From Acinetobacter terrae (lineage in GTDB: Bacteria; Pseudomonadota; Gammaproteobacteria; Pseudomonadales; Moraxellaceae): a stretch of DNA of 64,000 bases. Positions 8,341 to 17,792 of the stretch are shown piece by piece. Below the pieces are notes generated by a model. The model ran no database searches, had not been told where the DNA came from, and was given only the letters and a program-made list of their open reading frames with translations. How positions within the stretch are numbered: the stretch's first letter is position 1; each line of letters opens with the position of its first letter. Location: NCBI RefSeq assembly GCF_013004375.1, contig NZ_JABERI010000001.1:1-64000 (forward strand), given 5' to 3'. The position numbers and the translations under genes were made by a program.

Positions 8341-11036
8341 TTTTCAGTCAGATGGCTTTCAGGAATCGGGGCAATATAAGCAATCACCAACATCACAAAG
8401 CCCGCACCCAAGAATGAAATAACGCGGGTTATAGTTCCGATATGTGACAAATCAAACAGCACCAACTTCAAGGTGACAATCACCAAAATACTGCCACCCA
8501 AAATCCAGACTGAACGTAGTTGTTTTCGGCTGGCAAGGCTCATGGTCATAAAGGCCAAACTCACCCACAGCAAAGTCAAACTGAGTTGAACGGTGCCATC
8601 TTCCCATAAAGCGAGTTCGTTAAACGGCGTATCTAAATACATGTGTAATGCACGTAGCACCATATAACTGCTTAACCAGAGCAGACTGAGTACCATCAGT
8701 ACCGCCACGATGCCTTTATCTAAGCCCGTTTTAACCTGCAATGACAACATCCAGATAAAGCACGCCAGCATGGCAATACTGACCAAATCAAATGAATTAA
8801 TAATCGGTAGAAAATAGCTTTGGAATGCTTGTTGAGTAAACAGTTGCGAACAGATAATCCATGTCGCCATCAGCACTAAACTACTTCGCGCTTGCCAGAA
8901 CATTTTCCAGTCTGGATTATCCACCTGCCAATAACACCAAGCACAGAACAGCAAAGGCAAAATCACCACACTGATATAAGGCATGCTCGGAAGCAAAGTT
9001 AAGCTGGTCATGGCAAGGCTGGTTAGCGTCCCAAAACTGACCCATTCTTTTTCATTCCGTACGCCCAACATCGGACGTAGCCATAATGCAGTTAACATCA
9101 AGCCAGAGAGGGCAAAACCAATGCGATCAAACATAGATTCCCAAACAATAATCCCTTGCTTGCTCTGATCAATCACAATGATCAATGCAAAAACAAAGAC
9201 TGGAATTAAGCCCAGCCATTTAGGAAATAGCCATGACCATGTGGCTTTGCAACGTAGTATGACCTCATTCATCAGCAGATATAATCCACTGACAATCAAC
9301 AGACTCATCACAAGCTGGTGAGGACTGTCAATTTCATCAAGCAACAACACAATGAACATCGTGGTTGCAGACAACATCTGTAAACAGTGAAAAGCAATGG
9401 TTGAATTGGTCAGCTGATTTCTAAACGATTCTCGGCTATTTGCGACCACGACCACAGCAAAATAGCTCAGGCATAATCCCCAATACATCTCACGTGGGAA
9501 TTCATTCAGTTCCACCAGATAATACAAACTGGATAATCCGGCAACAATCAGCAAACCCATGGCAAGATAACGACTGATCTCCGACTTGCGATACAAGGCA
9601 TAAGTAAAAATGATCAGTCCTTCCACTGCCCAGCCAATGACACTCCATTGTTTGTGTAAAAGAATTGGTGGAATCAGGGCCAGGAAAATCAGCATTAAAC
9701 TAAAATAGCTTTGTGAAATTAGCTGCACTGCCTGATTGCGTTTAGAGAGTTGATACAAACCTGCATAAACGGCTGCAAACGCCAGACTTGCACCTGCTTG
9801 TCGTAGCATTTCATCAAAATACATTAAATAAATAAAAATATAACCGACAATCGGTGCGCCAAAAATAAGGGCAATATCTAAAGCAGGTTTGAGTTTGAAT
9901 TGGGCAAGATCATCTTTGGCAATCAGCTGGCTAAAACGAAAACTCAGCCATACAAATATGGCAGTATGGATCATGACCAATAAGGTTAAAGTATTGCATT
10001 CTTGCTCTTCCCCCTGATAAAAGGCATAGCCTCCACCGACAATCACGGTCATTAAAAAAGCAATTTGATTGAGGATTTTCCAGGGGCGTAATGTGCTTAG
10101 CACGACAACGGCAAGATTAATCACCACATAATAAGCAATCAATTCAATGGCGGTGGCATTGCGAACTGGCAAGGTAAATGGCGCAATATAGGCAATGATC
10201 ATCGCCATCAGTGCCAGTTCAATCGATTGTTGTTTTAAGCTTAGACCGAGGGTCACGCTCATAATGACAGCAAAGCACAATGCAGCCATGCCTAAGGTTG
10301 GAATCACGGCATTGTAATAAGCAAAGAATAAGGTCAAAAATAATGCCGCTAAACCCAAGCCTTCTAAAGCCAGTGCAAAACTGCGGTTTTTATTCTGGAA
10401 CCAATACCCCAATGCTGTAACTGCGACACTAACACTGGCCACAATCGCCAGTTTCAAGGCAAGACTGAGTTGCCAATGTTCGGTCGCAAAACGTAATAAT
10501 AATACAATACCAATCACCAACACCAATATTGCCGCTTTTAAAACAGGATTTCCTTGAAAAATCCATTGTTTTAGCTGATCAATCAGTTCTAATGAAGGGG
10601 AAGCAATTTGAGATTCAGGAAGTTGAGTGGGTGGATTTTCGACAGTAGAAGGTAGGTTTATTGGCGTCTGATGTAAGCGCGTTTGCACTTGGTTTAATAA
10701 ACCTTCTAAACGGCGTAACCATCTCAGAAAGAAAAAAATCCACGCCGTGATGCCAAGCCCCACGACAAAACCCCACTCCATTGCACCACCGACAATGGCA
10801 ACAATTGAAGAAAGATATAAGGGAACTTTAGAGGTTTCCTGAACTGAAAGTTTTGTTTCTGCAGCAATTTTCACTGTGGGTGTCTGGATGGCATCGACAT
10901 ATTGCATCACGCTCATGACAAAGGCCAATCCACATAAATACGTGAATATGCGTAGCTCTAAAAACCAAGACCCCACCCCGACAATAATTAATACCATCAG
11001 CCAAATCATCCGGATTTCGCTCTGCCCTTTGTGCAT
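8331..11036 (-). CDS. DUF2339 family polytopic membrane protein
   Basis: A 901-aa protein with more than twenty predicted hydrophobic segments spread from residue ~8 to the C-terminus, interrupted by a polar linker at about residues 105-155. The many short hydrophobic blocks match DUF2339, a family of very large inner-membrane proteins of unknown function. The C-terminus HLTEKSP and the TAA stop lie inside a palindromic repeat element (8310-8340), so the original end may have been modified by that element. No partner gene is adjacent. The start ATG at 11036 is the first in frame. Confidence 0.75.
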   Translation of the reverse strand: MHKGQSEIRMIWLMVLIIVGVGSWFLELRIFTYLCGLAFVMSVMQYVDAIQTPTVKIAAETKLSVQETSKVPLYLSSIVAIVGGAMEWGFVVGLGITAWIFFFLRWLRRLEGLLNQVQTRLHQTPINLPSTVENPPTQLPESQIASPSLELIDQLKQWIFQGNPVLKAAILVLVIGIVLLLRFATEHWQLSLALKLAIVASVSVAVTALGYWFQNKNRSFALALEGLGLAALFLTLFFAYYNAVIPTLGMAALCFAVIMSVTLGLSLKQQSIELALMAMIIAYIAPFTLPVRNATAIELIAYYVVINLAVVVLSTLRPWKILNQIAFLMTVIVGGGYAFYQGEEQECNTLTLLVMIHTAIFVWLSFRFSQLIAKDDLAQFKLKPALDIALIFGAPIVGYIFIYLMYFDEMLRQAGASLAFAAVYAGLYQLSKRNQAVQLISQSYFSLMLIFLALIPPILLHKQWSVIGWAVEGLIIFTYALYRKSEISRYLAMGLLIVAGLSSLYYLVELNEFPREMYWGLCLSYFAVVVVANSRESFRNQLTNSTIAFHCLQMLSATTMFIVLLLDEIDSPHQLVMSLLIVSGLYLLMNEVILRCKATWSWLFPKWLGLIPVFVFALIIVIDQSKQGIIVWESMFDRIGFALSGLMLTALWLRPMLGVRNEKEWVSFGTLTSLAMTSLTLLPSMPYISVVILPLLFCAWCYWQVDNPDWKMFWQARSSLVLMATWIICSQLFTQQAFQSYFLPIINSFDLVSIAMLACFIWMLSLQVKTGLDKGIVAVLMVLSLLWLSSYMVLRALHMYLDTPFNELALWEDGTVQLSLTLLWVSLAFMTMSLASRKQLRSVWILGGSILVIVTLKLVLFDLSHIGTITRVISFLGAGFVMLVIAYIAPIPESHLTEKSP

Positions 11037-11198
11037 CTTTTCTTTATCTCAATCCTTTTGACCCGATCATACAACAGCTCGGACTTTGATTTTTAAGCAT
11101 TCATCAGATATTCGGTAACACGCTTGTTTGATGATGAGTCTATGTTCATGTGCAAAATCACGTACAATAAGCCCGATATTTGAATTAGGAATCCTTCA

Positions 11199-13964
11199 AT
11201 GCCACCATTTGTTTTGGTCGATGGCTCATATTTTTTATTTCGTGCGTACCATGCACTGCCACCACTAACCACTTCGACTGGTTTACAGACCAACGCAATT
11301 CGTGGTGCCATTTCTGCGATTCAAAAGTTGATGCGCCGTATTCAACCGACCCATATGGCGGTGATTTTTGACACGCCTGAACCGACGTTTCGTCATGCGC
11401 TTTCACCGATTTATAAAGGTGACCGTCCAAGTATGCCGGATGAACTTTCTCAGCAGATTCCCTATCTTCACAACCTGATCCGTGCTTTAGGTATTCCTTT
11501 GTATACCCTTCCAGGCGCTGAAGCAGATGACGTGATTGGAACACTGGCTAAACGTGCTGAAAAAGAAGGTTATCAGGTGCTGATTTCCACGGGCGATAAA
11601 GACATGGCTCAATTGGTTACCGACAAAGTAACCTTAGAAGACAGCTTTAAAGACAAACCGATGGATGTCGATGGCGTGTTTGAAAAATTCGGGGTGTGGC
11701 CGAATCAAATTATCGATTATTTAACCCTGATGGGCGATGCTTCTGATGGTATTCGTGGCGTACCCGGCGTGGGCGCTAAAACCGCAGCTAAACTTTTGAC
11801 TGAATACGGTTCAATTGGTGGCATTTTAGAAAATGTCGATCAAATCAAAGGTAAAGTCGGTCAAAACATTAAAGATAATGTTGAAGGCATTACCCTGGAT
11901 CATCAATTAGCCAGTATTGTTTGCGACCTTGATATGGGCCTCACTTATGAAGATCTTAAACTTCTTGACCCCAATGTCGAAGAACTGCGTCGCCTGTATA
12001 CCGAACTTGAATTCCGTAACCAGTTACAGTCTCTGGACCATCCAAATAATCCGAATAATTCAGTTTATAAACAAAATTCTAAAGTCATTGAGAAATCTGC
12101 ACACTCAGAAGTCGTAATTGAAACTGAAGATCAGGCCGATATTACCAGCGTAGATGATCAACTGGGAAAAGCGAATTATCACACGATTTTAACTCAGGCG
12201 GATTGGGACAAACTCTTCACACGTTTAAGTACTGAAAAACGCTTTGCTTTCGATACAGAAACCACCAGTCTGGATTATCGTGTCGCTGAAATGGTCGGCT
12301 TTTCACTGGCTTTTGATGCCAACGATGCCTATTACATTCCGCTGGCACACGACTATGAAGATGCACCGGAACAGCTGAATCGTGAAACCATCCTCGCGCA
12401 AATCAAACCGATTTTAGAAGATGATTCCGTTGAGAAAATTGGACATCATTTAAAATATGATGCCCACATCTTGCAAAATCACGGCATTGAATTACAAGGC
12501 TGGTATTTCGATACCATGCTGGCTTCATACGTTTTAAATTCTGTGGCGACCCATCACGGCATGGATGATGTTGCGCGTTTATATTTGAGTCATTTGACCA
12601 CAACCTTTGAACAAATTGCCGGCAAAGGGGTTAAACAGAAAACCTTTAATCAAATTGAGATTGAAACAGCAGCGCATTATGCGGCTGAAGATGCGCATGT
12701 CACTTATCGTCTGTATGAAGTTTTGTCTAAAAAGTTACAGGCCATTCCTGAGCTGAACAATATTTTGCACAATATTGAAATGCCGGTTGCCCGTGTTCTG
12801 ACCATCATGGAAGAAAACGGTATCGAGCTTGATCTGAAATTCTTGGATCAACTAGGTGTGGAATTTTCAAATACCATTCAAAACCTCGAAAACCAGATTA
12901 CCGAATTGGCAGGACAAAGCTTTAATGTCAGCTCGCCAAAACAGGTCGGTGAAGTGTTATTTGACAAGCTTGGACTCAAAGGTGGCAAGAAAACCGCGAC
13001 TGGCCAATACAGTACCAGTGAAAGTATCCTGGAAAAAATTGACCATCCGATTACCGCTTTAATTTTGGAATATCGTGGTCTTTCAAAACTGAAAAGTACT
13101 TATACCGATGGTCTACAAAAACAAGCCAACAATGACAGCGGTCGTGTGCATACCAGTTATCATCAGGCTTTAACGACAACAGGTCGCTTGTCATCGACTG
13201 ATCCTAACCTGCAAAACATTCCTGTTCGTGAAGAAATTGGGCGTCAAATTCGCAAAGCCTTTATTGCACCTGAAGGTCGTGTATTGCTGGCAGCCGATTA
13301 TTCACAAATTGAATTGCGTTTAATGGCGCATCTTTCACAGGATGAAGCCTTGGTTGATGCCTTTAAGCATGGACAAGACGTACATCGTCGTACCGCTGCC
13401 GAAGTTCTAGGTATCGCACTTGAAGACGTGACCAATGACCAGCGTCGCCAAGCCAAAGCGGTTAACTTTGGTCTTTTATACGGTATGTCGGAATTTGGTT
13501 TGATTCGTCAACTCGGCTTTACCCGCCAAGAATCGCAAGACTATATCAAGCAATATTTCCATCGCTACCCGGGTATTTATGAGTATATGCAGCGTACTCG
13601 TCAGGTGGCTTTGGAACAAGGTTTTGTCGAAACGATTTTAGGTCGTCGCCTTTATACACCGGATATCGATGCACGAAATATGATGGTGCGTAAAGGCGCT
13701 GAACGTGCGGCAATCAATGCACCGCTTCAAGGCAGTGCAGCCGACATCATCAAGATGGCGATGATTGAAGTCGATAAAATATTACCGAAAGATCAAGCCA
13801 AAATGCTGCTACAGGTACACGATGAATTGGTATTTGAAGTGGATGCCGACATTGCCGATGAACTTGCACCGAAACTGGCTGAAGTAATGCAATCGGTGAT
13901 TCAGCTTTCTGTACCGCTGATTGTCGAAGTGGGTAAAGGTATGAATTGGGATGAGGCGCATTAA
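11199..13964 (+). CDS. polA: DNA polymerase I
   Basis: PolA fills gaps and removes RNA primers during replication and excision repair. At 921 aa it has all three modules: an N-terminal 5'-3' exonuclease (about 1-290; GVPGVGAKTA helix-hairpin-helix), a 3'-5' proofreading domain with an intact DxE motif (FAFDTETTSLD, ~349-359), and the polymerase domain with motif A ADYSQIELR, motif B RRQAKAVNFGLLYG and motif C VHDELVFE. A variable linker rich in Asn/Ser/Glu lies at ~275-325. Monocistronic, followed by a palindromic element and a terminator. Confidence 0.97.
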   Translation: MPPFVLVDGSYFLFRAYHALPPLTTSTGLQTNAIRGAISAIQKLMRRIQPTHMAVIFDTPEPTFRHALSPIYKGDRPSMPDELSQQIPYLHNLIRALGIPLYTLPGAEADDVIGTLAKRAEKEGYQVLISTGDKDMAQLVTDKVTLEDSFKDKPMDVDGVFEKFGVWPNQIIDYLTLMGDASDGIRGVPGVGAKTAAKLLTEYGSIGGILENVDQIKGKVGQNIKDNVEGITLDHQLASIVCDLDMGLTYEDLKLLDPNVEELRRLYTELEFRNQLQSLDHPNNPNNSVYKQNSKVIEKSAHSEVVIETEDQADITSVDDQLGKANYHTILTQADWDKLFTRLSTEKRFAFDTETTSLDYRVAEMVGFSLAFDANDAYYIPLAHDYEDAPEQLNRETILAQIKPILEDDSVEKIGHHLKYDAHILQNHGIELQGWYFDTMLASYVLNSVATHHGMDDVARLYLSHLTTTFEQIAGKGVKQKTFNQIEIETAAHYAAEDAHVTYRLYEVLSKKLQAIPELNNILHNIEMPVARVLTIMEENGIELDLKFLDQLGVEFSNTIQNLENQITELAGQSFNVSSPKQVGEVLFDKLGLKGGKKTATGQYSTSESILEKIDHPITALILEYRGLSKLKSTYTDGLQKQANNDSGRVHTSYHQALTTTGRLSSTDPNLQNIPVREEIGRQIRKAFIAPEGRVLLAADYSQIELRLMAHLSQDEALVDAFKHGQDVHRRTAAEVLGIALEDVTNDQRRQAKAVNFGLLYGMSEFGLIRQLGFTRQESQDYIKQYFHRYPGIYEYMQRTRQVALEQGFVETILGRRLYTPDIDARNMMVRKGAERAAINAPLQGSAADIIKMAMIEVDKILPKDQAKMLLQVHDELVFEVDADIADELAPKLAEVMQSVIQLSVPLIVEVGKGMNWDEAH

Positions 13965-13972
13965 AGAAGTAG

Positions 13973-14096
13973 AGAGTTCCCTCTCCTTTTAGGAGAGGGT
14001 TAGGGAGAGGTTAAATTTTTTAATATCCCTCTCCTCACCTCTCTTGCGCTTTACTTGAAAGCAGTGCTTTCAAGTAAAGCGCAAGAGAGGAACTCT
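13973..14096. repeat. Paired palindromic element, locus 2
   Basis: Two units arranged back to back. The first starts GAGTTCCCTCTCC, contains a CTCTCCTTTT/AGGAGAG palindrome and ends GGGAGAGGTTAAA. The second starts AATATCCCTCTCC and ends GAGGAACTCT. The outer ends AGAGTTCC and GGAACTCT are exact inverted repeats. The second unit has an enlarged palindromic core (see 14038-14090). Same family as the elements at 8247, 25081 and 32521. Confidence 0.8.
14038..14090. repeat. 53-nt perfect palindrome within locus 2
   Basis: Left arm 14038-14063 (CCTCTCTTGCGC... to ...GAAAGCA) is the exact reverse complement of the right arm 14065-14090, with one central G at 14064. The 26-bp stem with no real loop could form a cruciform or a very stable RNA hairpin. 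A shortened version (AAGCACTGCTTCGCAAGAGAGG, split here as AAGCACTGCTT and CGCAAGAGAGG) occurs at about 25160-25184. Confidence 0.9.
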
Positions 14097-14132
14097 CGAA
14101 GCCACTACGTTTATATAAAGCGTTTAACAGGC

Positions 14133-14166
14133 AATAAAAAAGGACTCCATCGAGTCCTTTTTTATT
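14133..14166. terminator. Bidirectional terminator between polA and yggT
   Basis: Stem AATAAAAAAGGACTC, loop CATC-like, complementary GAGTCCTTTTTTATT. A- and T-runs on both sides let it serve both converging genes. Confidence 0.85.
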
Positions 14167-14175
14167 GAACAAATT

Positions 14176-14745
14176 TTAAAGCCCTGTTAAAAGCACAATT
14201 GCCACTTGATTCATGATGATTTCAGCAATATACAAAGTCAAAAATGCAATAATTGGAGATAAATCAATCATCCCCATATTCGGCAAAATACGACGGAATG
14301 GTGCAAGCAATGGTTCTGCCAGTTCTTGAATCACTTCAATATAAGGCGAGCGAGATTGTGTAAACATCACCACCCAACTTAGAATAATCGTTGCAAAAAT
14401 CAAATAACGACAGAAACGGATCAAGTCCTGAATCATGGTGACAAAAGTCAAAATCACCAAATGTACTGGACTATTCGGCATGGCACCGGATAAATACATC
14501 ACCCCAAAAATCTTGAGTAAATATAAAAGTACCACCAACGCCAAAGCCGCCAGATTGACACGACCTTTTGCTACAGTGGGGAAAATACGACCAAAGACAT
14601 CCACGATTTTCGTGGCTTTAACCGTAGACATGACCACTGGATTATAAGCATTCACCGCTGCCAACTGCATGAGAAAACGGAAGAACACGAGCAAAATCGC
14701 TACGTTAATGATAATGCCAAAAATTAGCGCAGAGTTTGCACCCAT
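14176..14745 (-). CDS. yggT: YggT family membrane protein
   Basis: 189 aa with two YggT repeats, each made of a hydrophobic pair: about residues 5-30 and 65-90, then 100-125 and 160-185. The second repeat contains SPYIEVIQELAEPLLAPFRRILP, a segment of the family consensus (RSWVxxxxNPxxxxLxxLtePlLxPxRR type). YggT proteins are inner-membrane proteins with a proposed role in osmotic or ion homeostasis. It starts 27 bp after proC, the usual neighbour, so the two probably share a transcript with tilS and accA. Confidence 0.88.
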   Translation of the reverse strand: MGANSALIFGIIINVAILLVFFRFLMQLAAVNAYNPVVMSTVKATKIVDVFGRIFPTVAKGRVNLAALALVVLLYLLKIFGVMYLSGAMPNSPVHLVILTFVTMIQDLIRFCRYLIFATIILSWVVMFTQSRSPYIEVIQELAEPLLAPFRRILPNMGMIDLSPIIAFLTLYIAEIIMNQVAIVLLTGL

Positions 14746-14772
14746 ACTGGAACTTTCCTAAATAAAAACGAG

Positions 14773-15603
14773 TTATTTGCTACTTTCACTTAGCTCTTGA
14801 GCAAGTTCTTGACTGCGCTTTTGAGCTGCAGCCAAAGCGGCCTGAATATTTTGCGAGATTTGTGCACGATCAAATACTTCGAGTGCAGCCTGTGTTGTAC
14901 CGTTTGGAGAGGTCACATTTTTACGCAACTCAGCAGGTGTGTTTGCACTGGTGATCGCCATTTGTGCAGCACCTAAAGCCGTTTGCAAAGTCAGGGCTGT
15001 CGCCACTTTCTCATCTAGGCCCAAGTTTTTCCCTGCACGAATCATGCTTTCCATCATATAAAAGAAATATGCTGGACCAGAACCAGATACCGCAGTCACT
15101 GCATCAATCTGTGCTTCTGAATTTACCCAAAGGGTTAATCCCGTTGCAGCTAAAACCTGGCTTGCAAGCTCACGGTCTTTTGCATCAACCGCATCAGTGG
15201 CATACAAACCATGTGCCCCTGTTTGTACCAAAGCAGGCGTATTCGGCATTACACGAACAATTCGATCGGTGTCTAACAGATTTGCGATGGTTGCAATTTC
15301 AGCCCCCGCAACAATCGACATCACCAATTTACCGTCGAATAAGCCTTTCAGCGGTTTTAATACGCTCGCCAACACTTGTGGCTTCACCGCAAAAAGTACG
15401 ATATCGGCATCACGAATGGCAGCAATATTGTCATCGGTCACATGCACATCTTTTTCTTCTAATAAAAGACGTACTTTTTCGACCGGATCAGAAACTGTAA
15501 TACGTGTTGCTGGCAAACCACGCGAAATGAGCCCGCCAATTAAGGCTTGAGCCATATTACCGCCACCAATAAAACAAATATTACAATTTAAAGCTGCATT
15601 CAT
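14773..15603 (-). CDS. proC: Pyrroline-5-carboxylate reductase
   Basis: Catalyses the last step of proline synthesis, reducing pyrroline-5-carboxylate with NAD(P)H. The Rossmann motif FIGGGNMAQALIGGL lies at residues 11-25, and the C-terminal ProC signature (AVSGSGPAYFFYMMESM and the ...TSPNGTTQAALE stretch) is complete. The length of 276 aa is typical. Lies 28 bp after tilS and before yggT. The gene for an earlier proline step, proA, is in the window but 32 kb away. Confidence 0.95.
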   Translation of the reverse strand: MNAALNCNICFIGGGNMAQALIGGLISRGLPATRITVSDPVEKVRLLLEEKDVHVTDDNIAAIRDADIVLFAVKPQVLASVLKPLKGLFDGKLVMSIVAGAEIATIANLLDTDRIVRVMPNTPALVQTGAHGLYATDAVDAKDRELASQVLAATGLTLWVNSEAQIDAVTAVSGSGPAYFFYMMESMIRAGKNLGLDEKVATALTLQTALGAAQMAITSANTPAELRKNVTSPNGTTQAALEVFDRAQISQNIQAALAAAQKRSQELAQELSESSK

Positions 15604-15631
15604 GAATCATACTCGAATTAGAATTTTTTAA

Positions 15632-16981
15632 CTAAGAGATCAAATTTGGTTGCCAACCACCGACTTCACAATATTCAGATTGAGCCAACCAAAACCCTTT
15701 CGGTGTAAAAACACCAAGCATAACATTATCTATGCTTAATATTTGAATTCTATGACGCTGCCAAGGAAAAATTTGTGCTTCCTGAATGGCTTTTTTTAAC
15801 GGCCAAGCACCAATTCGTCCATATAAATGAATTTTTTCTCCACCTTGGCGCATCACCAGATTCAATTCTTTGCCTAACAATGTCGCTGACAATCCTATTT
15901 TTGCAGTTTCAGCAACATACTGTCCTGAAAGCACTTCTATCTTTTTATTTAATTCCAAACGAATCACTTGCGTGGAAATATTAGATTCACTTTTTTCAGC
16001 CAGGTATTCTTCAGGCCTTAAACGAAAAAGTTTTTGCTGATAACGCACATAATAATATTGATTCCAGTGCAATGCAGCTTGCGCATCGGATTTAGATTCA
16101 ATCACTTCATGCAACAAGCGTTCCACCATCTCAAAACTCGGGCGATAGGTATCCTGCCCTTTCATCCAAGCAGATAACAGTTGTCTTTGACGCGCCTTTG
16201 ATAATTGGGATAATTTTTTTAAATCAAGTTCTGTTGCCGATCCGCAAAGTGCCAAATCTTGTTGTAATACTTCTTGCAGAATTTCATCAGCATCTTGCAT
16301 TAAATAGCTGGTGCGGCTGAGTGCCTGTTGCATTTTAGGATAGCGTTTTTGCAACACTGACCACAATTCATGACGGCACCAGGCGCGATCATAATGGGTG
16401 TCTAAATTGGTGGGATCTTCAATATTTTGCACATTGAGGTGGGTTGCCCATTGGCAAATCTGCTCACGCGAGATATCGAGCAGCGGTCGCCAGATGGTAA
16501 ATTGCTCACGAACATCGACCTGTTTCATGGCAGCTAGACCATGCACTCCGGCACCGGAGAGCAAACGCAACATTAAAGTTTCCGCTTGATCTTGCTGATG
16601 ATGCGCCAGAACTAAAATTTCATTGGGTTTTAAATGTTTTGAATAGGCTTGATAACGTGCCGTACGTGCCTGATGTTCCAAGTTGCCGGCTTGCACTTTG
16701 ACCGCTTCAACAATACAAGGCACATTCAGCGCTGCACATTGATCAGATACAAACTGTGCCCAATCTGCACTATTTTTTTGCAATTGGTGATCAATATAGA
16801 TGGCACGGATTTTTTCAGGATATAAATAAGACATTAAATGCAGCAGCAGCATGGAATCCATGCCGCCACTACATCCAATTAAAAAAGTGCTTTCAGGAGG
16901 AAAGCACTGGATTTGATTTAAGACGCCAGACCTAAATTGTCGCTGCCAAACTTCATTAAACGCTGGTAACGTGCTTCGCAT
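15632..16981 (-). CDS. tilS: tRNA(Ile)-lysidine synthase
   Basis: TilS attaches lysine to C34 of the CAU-anticodon tRNA-Ile, switching it to read AUA. The PP-loop ATP pyrophosphatase motif [10 protein letters not shown] is near residue 37, followed by the [16 protein letters not shown] motif, the TilS substrate-binding domain (~250-320) and a C-terminal TilS domain (~360-440). The first in-frame ATG (16981) lies inside accA, giving a 64-nt overlap. No alternative ATG, GTG or TTG occurs before the PP-loop, so the overlap is likely real and implies translational coupling. Confidence 0.9.
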   Translation of the reverse strand: MRSTLPAFNEVWQRQFRSGVLNQIQCFPPESTFLIGCSGGMDSMLLLHLMSYLYPEKIRAIYIDHQLQKNSADWAQFVSDQCAALNVPCIVEAVKVQAGNLEHQARTARYQAYSKHLKPNEILVLAHHQQDQAETLMLRLLSGAGVHGLAAMKQVDVREQFTIWRPLLDISREQICQWATHLNVQNIEDPTNLDTHYDRAWCRHELWSVLQKRYPKMQQALSRTSYLMQDADEILQEVLQQDLALCGSATELDLKKLSQLSKARQRQLLSAWMKGQDTYRPSFEMVERLLHEVIESKSDAQAALHWNQYYYVRYQQKLFRLRPEEYLAEKSESNISTQVIRLELNKKIEVLSGQYVAETAKIGLSATLLGKELNLVMRQGGEKIHLYGRIGAWPLKKAIQEAQIFPWQRHRIQILSIDNVMLGVFTPKGFWLAQSEYCEVGGWQPNLIS

Positions 16982-17742
16982 CTCTCATTCGCATCCATCG
17001 ATTGCAATTCTTCTAAAGCCTGTTGTAACACATCTTTAAGATCTTGCATCACTTGTTCAGGCTGCAAATGTGCACCTTCACCTTCGTCAACCACATATTC
17101 CACAATACCCATTTTTTTGAGTTTTTCAGCAGTCAATGCCAAAGCTTCACTGGCTTGTTCGGCTTTTTCAGCTGTTTTCCATAAAATGGATGCACAACCT
17201 TCAGGTGAAATCACTGAATAAATACTGTGAGACAGCATCACCACACGGTCTGCCACACCAATACCCAGTGCACCACCTGAACCGCCTTCACCCAATACTG
17301 TTGCAATCACAGGAACTTTCAAGCTTGAAAGCTGGGCAAGACTGGTGGCAATCGCTTCTGCCTGACCACGTTCTTCTGCACCCACACCTGGATATGCACC
17401 CATGGTATCGATAAAAGTAAATACCGGCAGGTTAAAACGTTCAGCCATATCCAGCAAACGCTGTGATTTACGGTAGCCTTCAGGATTACTCATCCCGAAG
17501 TTGTGTTGCAATTTTTCACGCGTGCTACGGCCACGGTGTTGTCCAACAATCATGACAGGCTGACCATTAAAACGTGCCAAGCCACCGATCATTGCACCAT
17601 CATCACCAAACAACCGATCACCATGTAAAGCATCGAATTCAGTGAAGATTTCACCAACATAATCCAAAAATTGCGGACGTTCCGGATGACGTGCAATTTG
17701 AACCGTTGTCCATGCCTTAGATTGAGCAGCTTTATTTTTCAT
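16918..17742 (-). CDS. accA: Acetyl-CoA carboxylase carboxyltransferase subunit alpha
   Basis: AccA with AccD transfers the carboxyl group from biotin to acetyl-CoA, the first committed step of fatty-acid synthesis. Conserved crotonase-fold blocks are visible ([51 protein letters not shown]). At 274 aa it is shorter than the E. coli protein (319 aa), chiefly at the N-terminus, as in other Moraxellaceae. It leads the probable accA-tilS-proC-yggT transcription unit. Confidence 0.95.
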   Translation of the reverse strand: MKNKAAQSKAWTTVQIARHPERPQFLDYVGEIFTEFDALHGDRLFGDDGAMIGGLARFNGQPVMIVGQHRGRSTREKLQHNFGMSNPEGYRKSQRLLDMAERFNLPVFTFIDTMGAYPGVGAEERGQAEAIATSLAQLSSLKVPVIATVLGEGGSGGALGIGVADRVVMLSHSIYSVISPEGCASILWKTAEKAEQASEALALTAEKLKKMGIVEYVVDEGEGAHLQPEQVMQDLKDVLQQALEELQSMDANERCEARYQRLMKFGSDNLGLAS

Positions 17743-17792
17743 AGGTCGACCATTATCCCAAAACTAACAATAGCTTGTTAACCAATAACTTG

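Noticed and set aside
11185..11544. 119-codon minus-strand frame overlapping the polA start.
   Set aside because: It lies opposite conserved polA 5'-exonuclease codons and shows no protein-like features.
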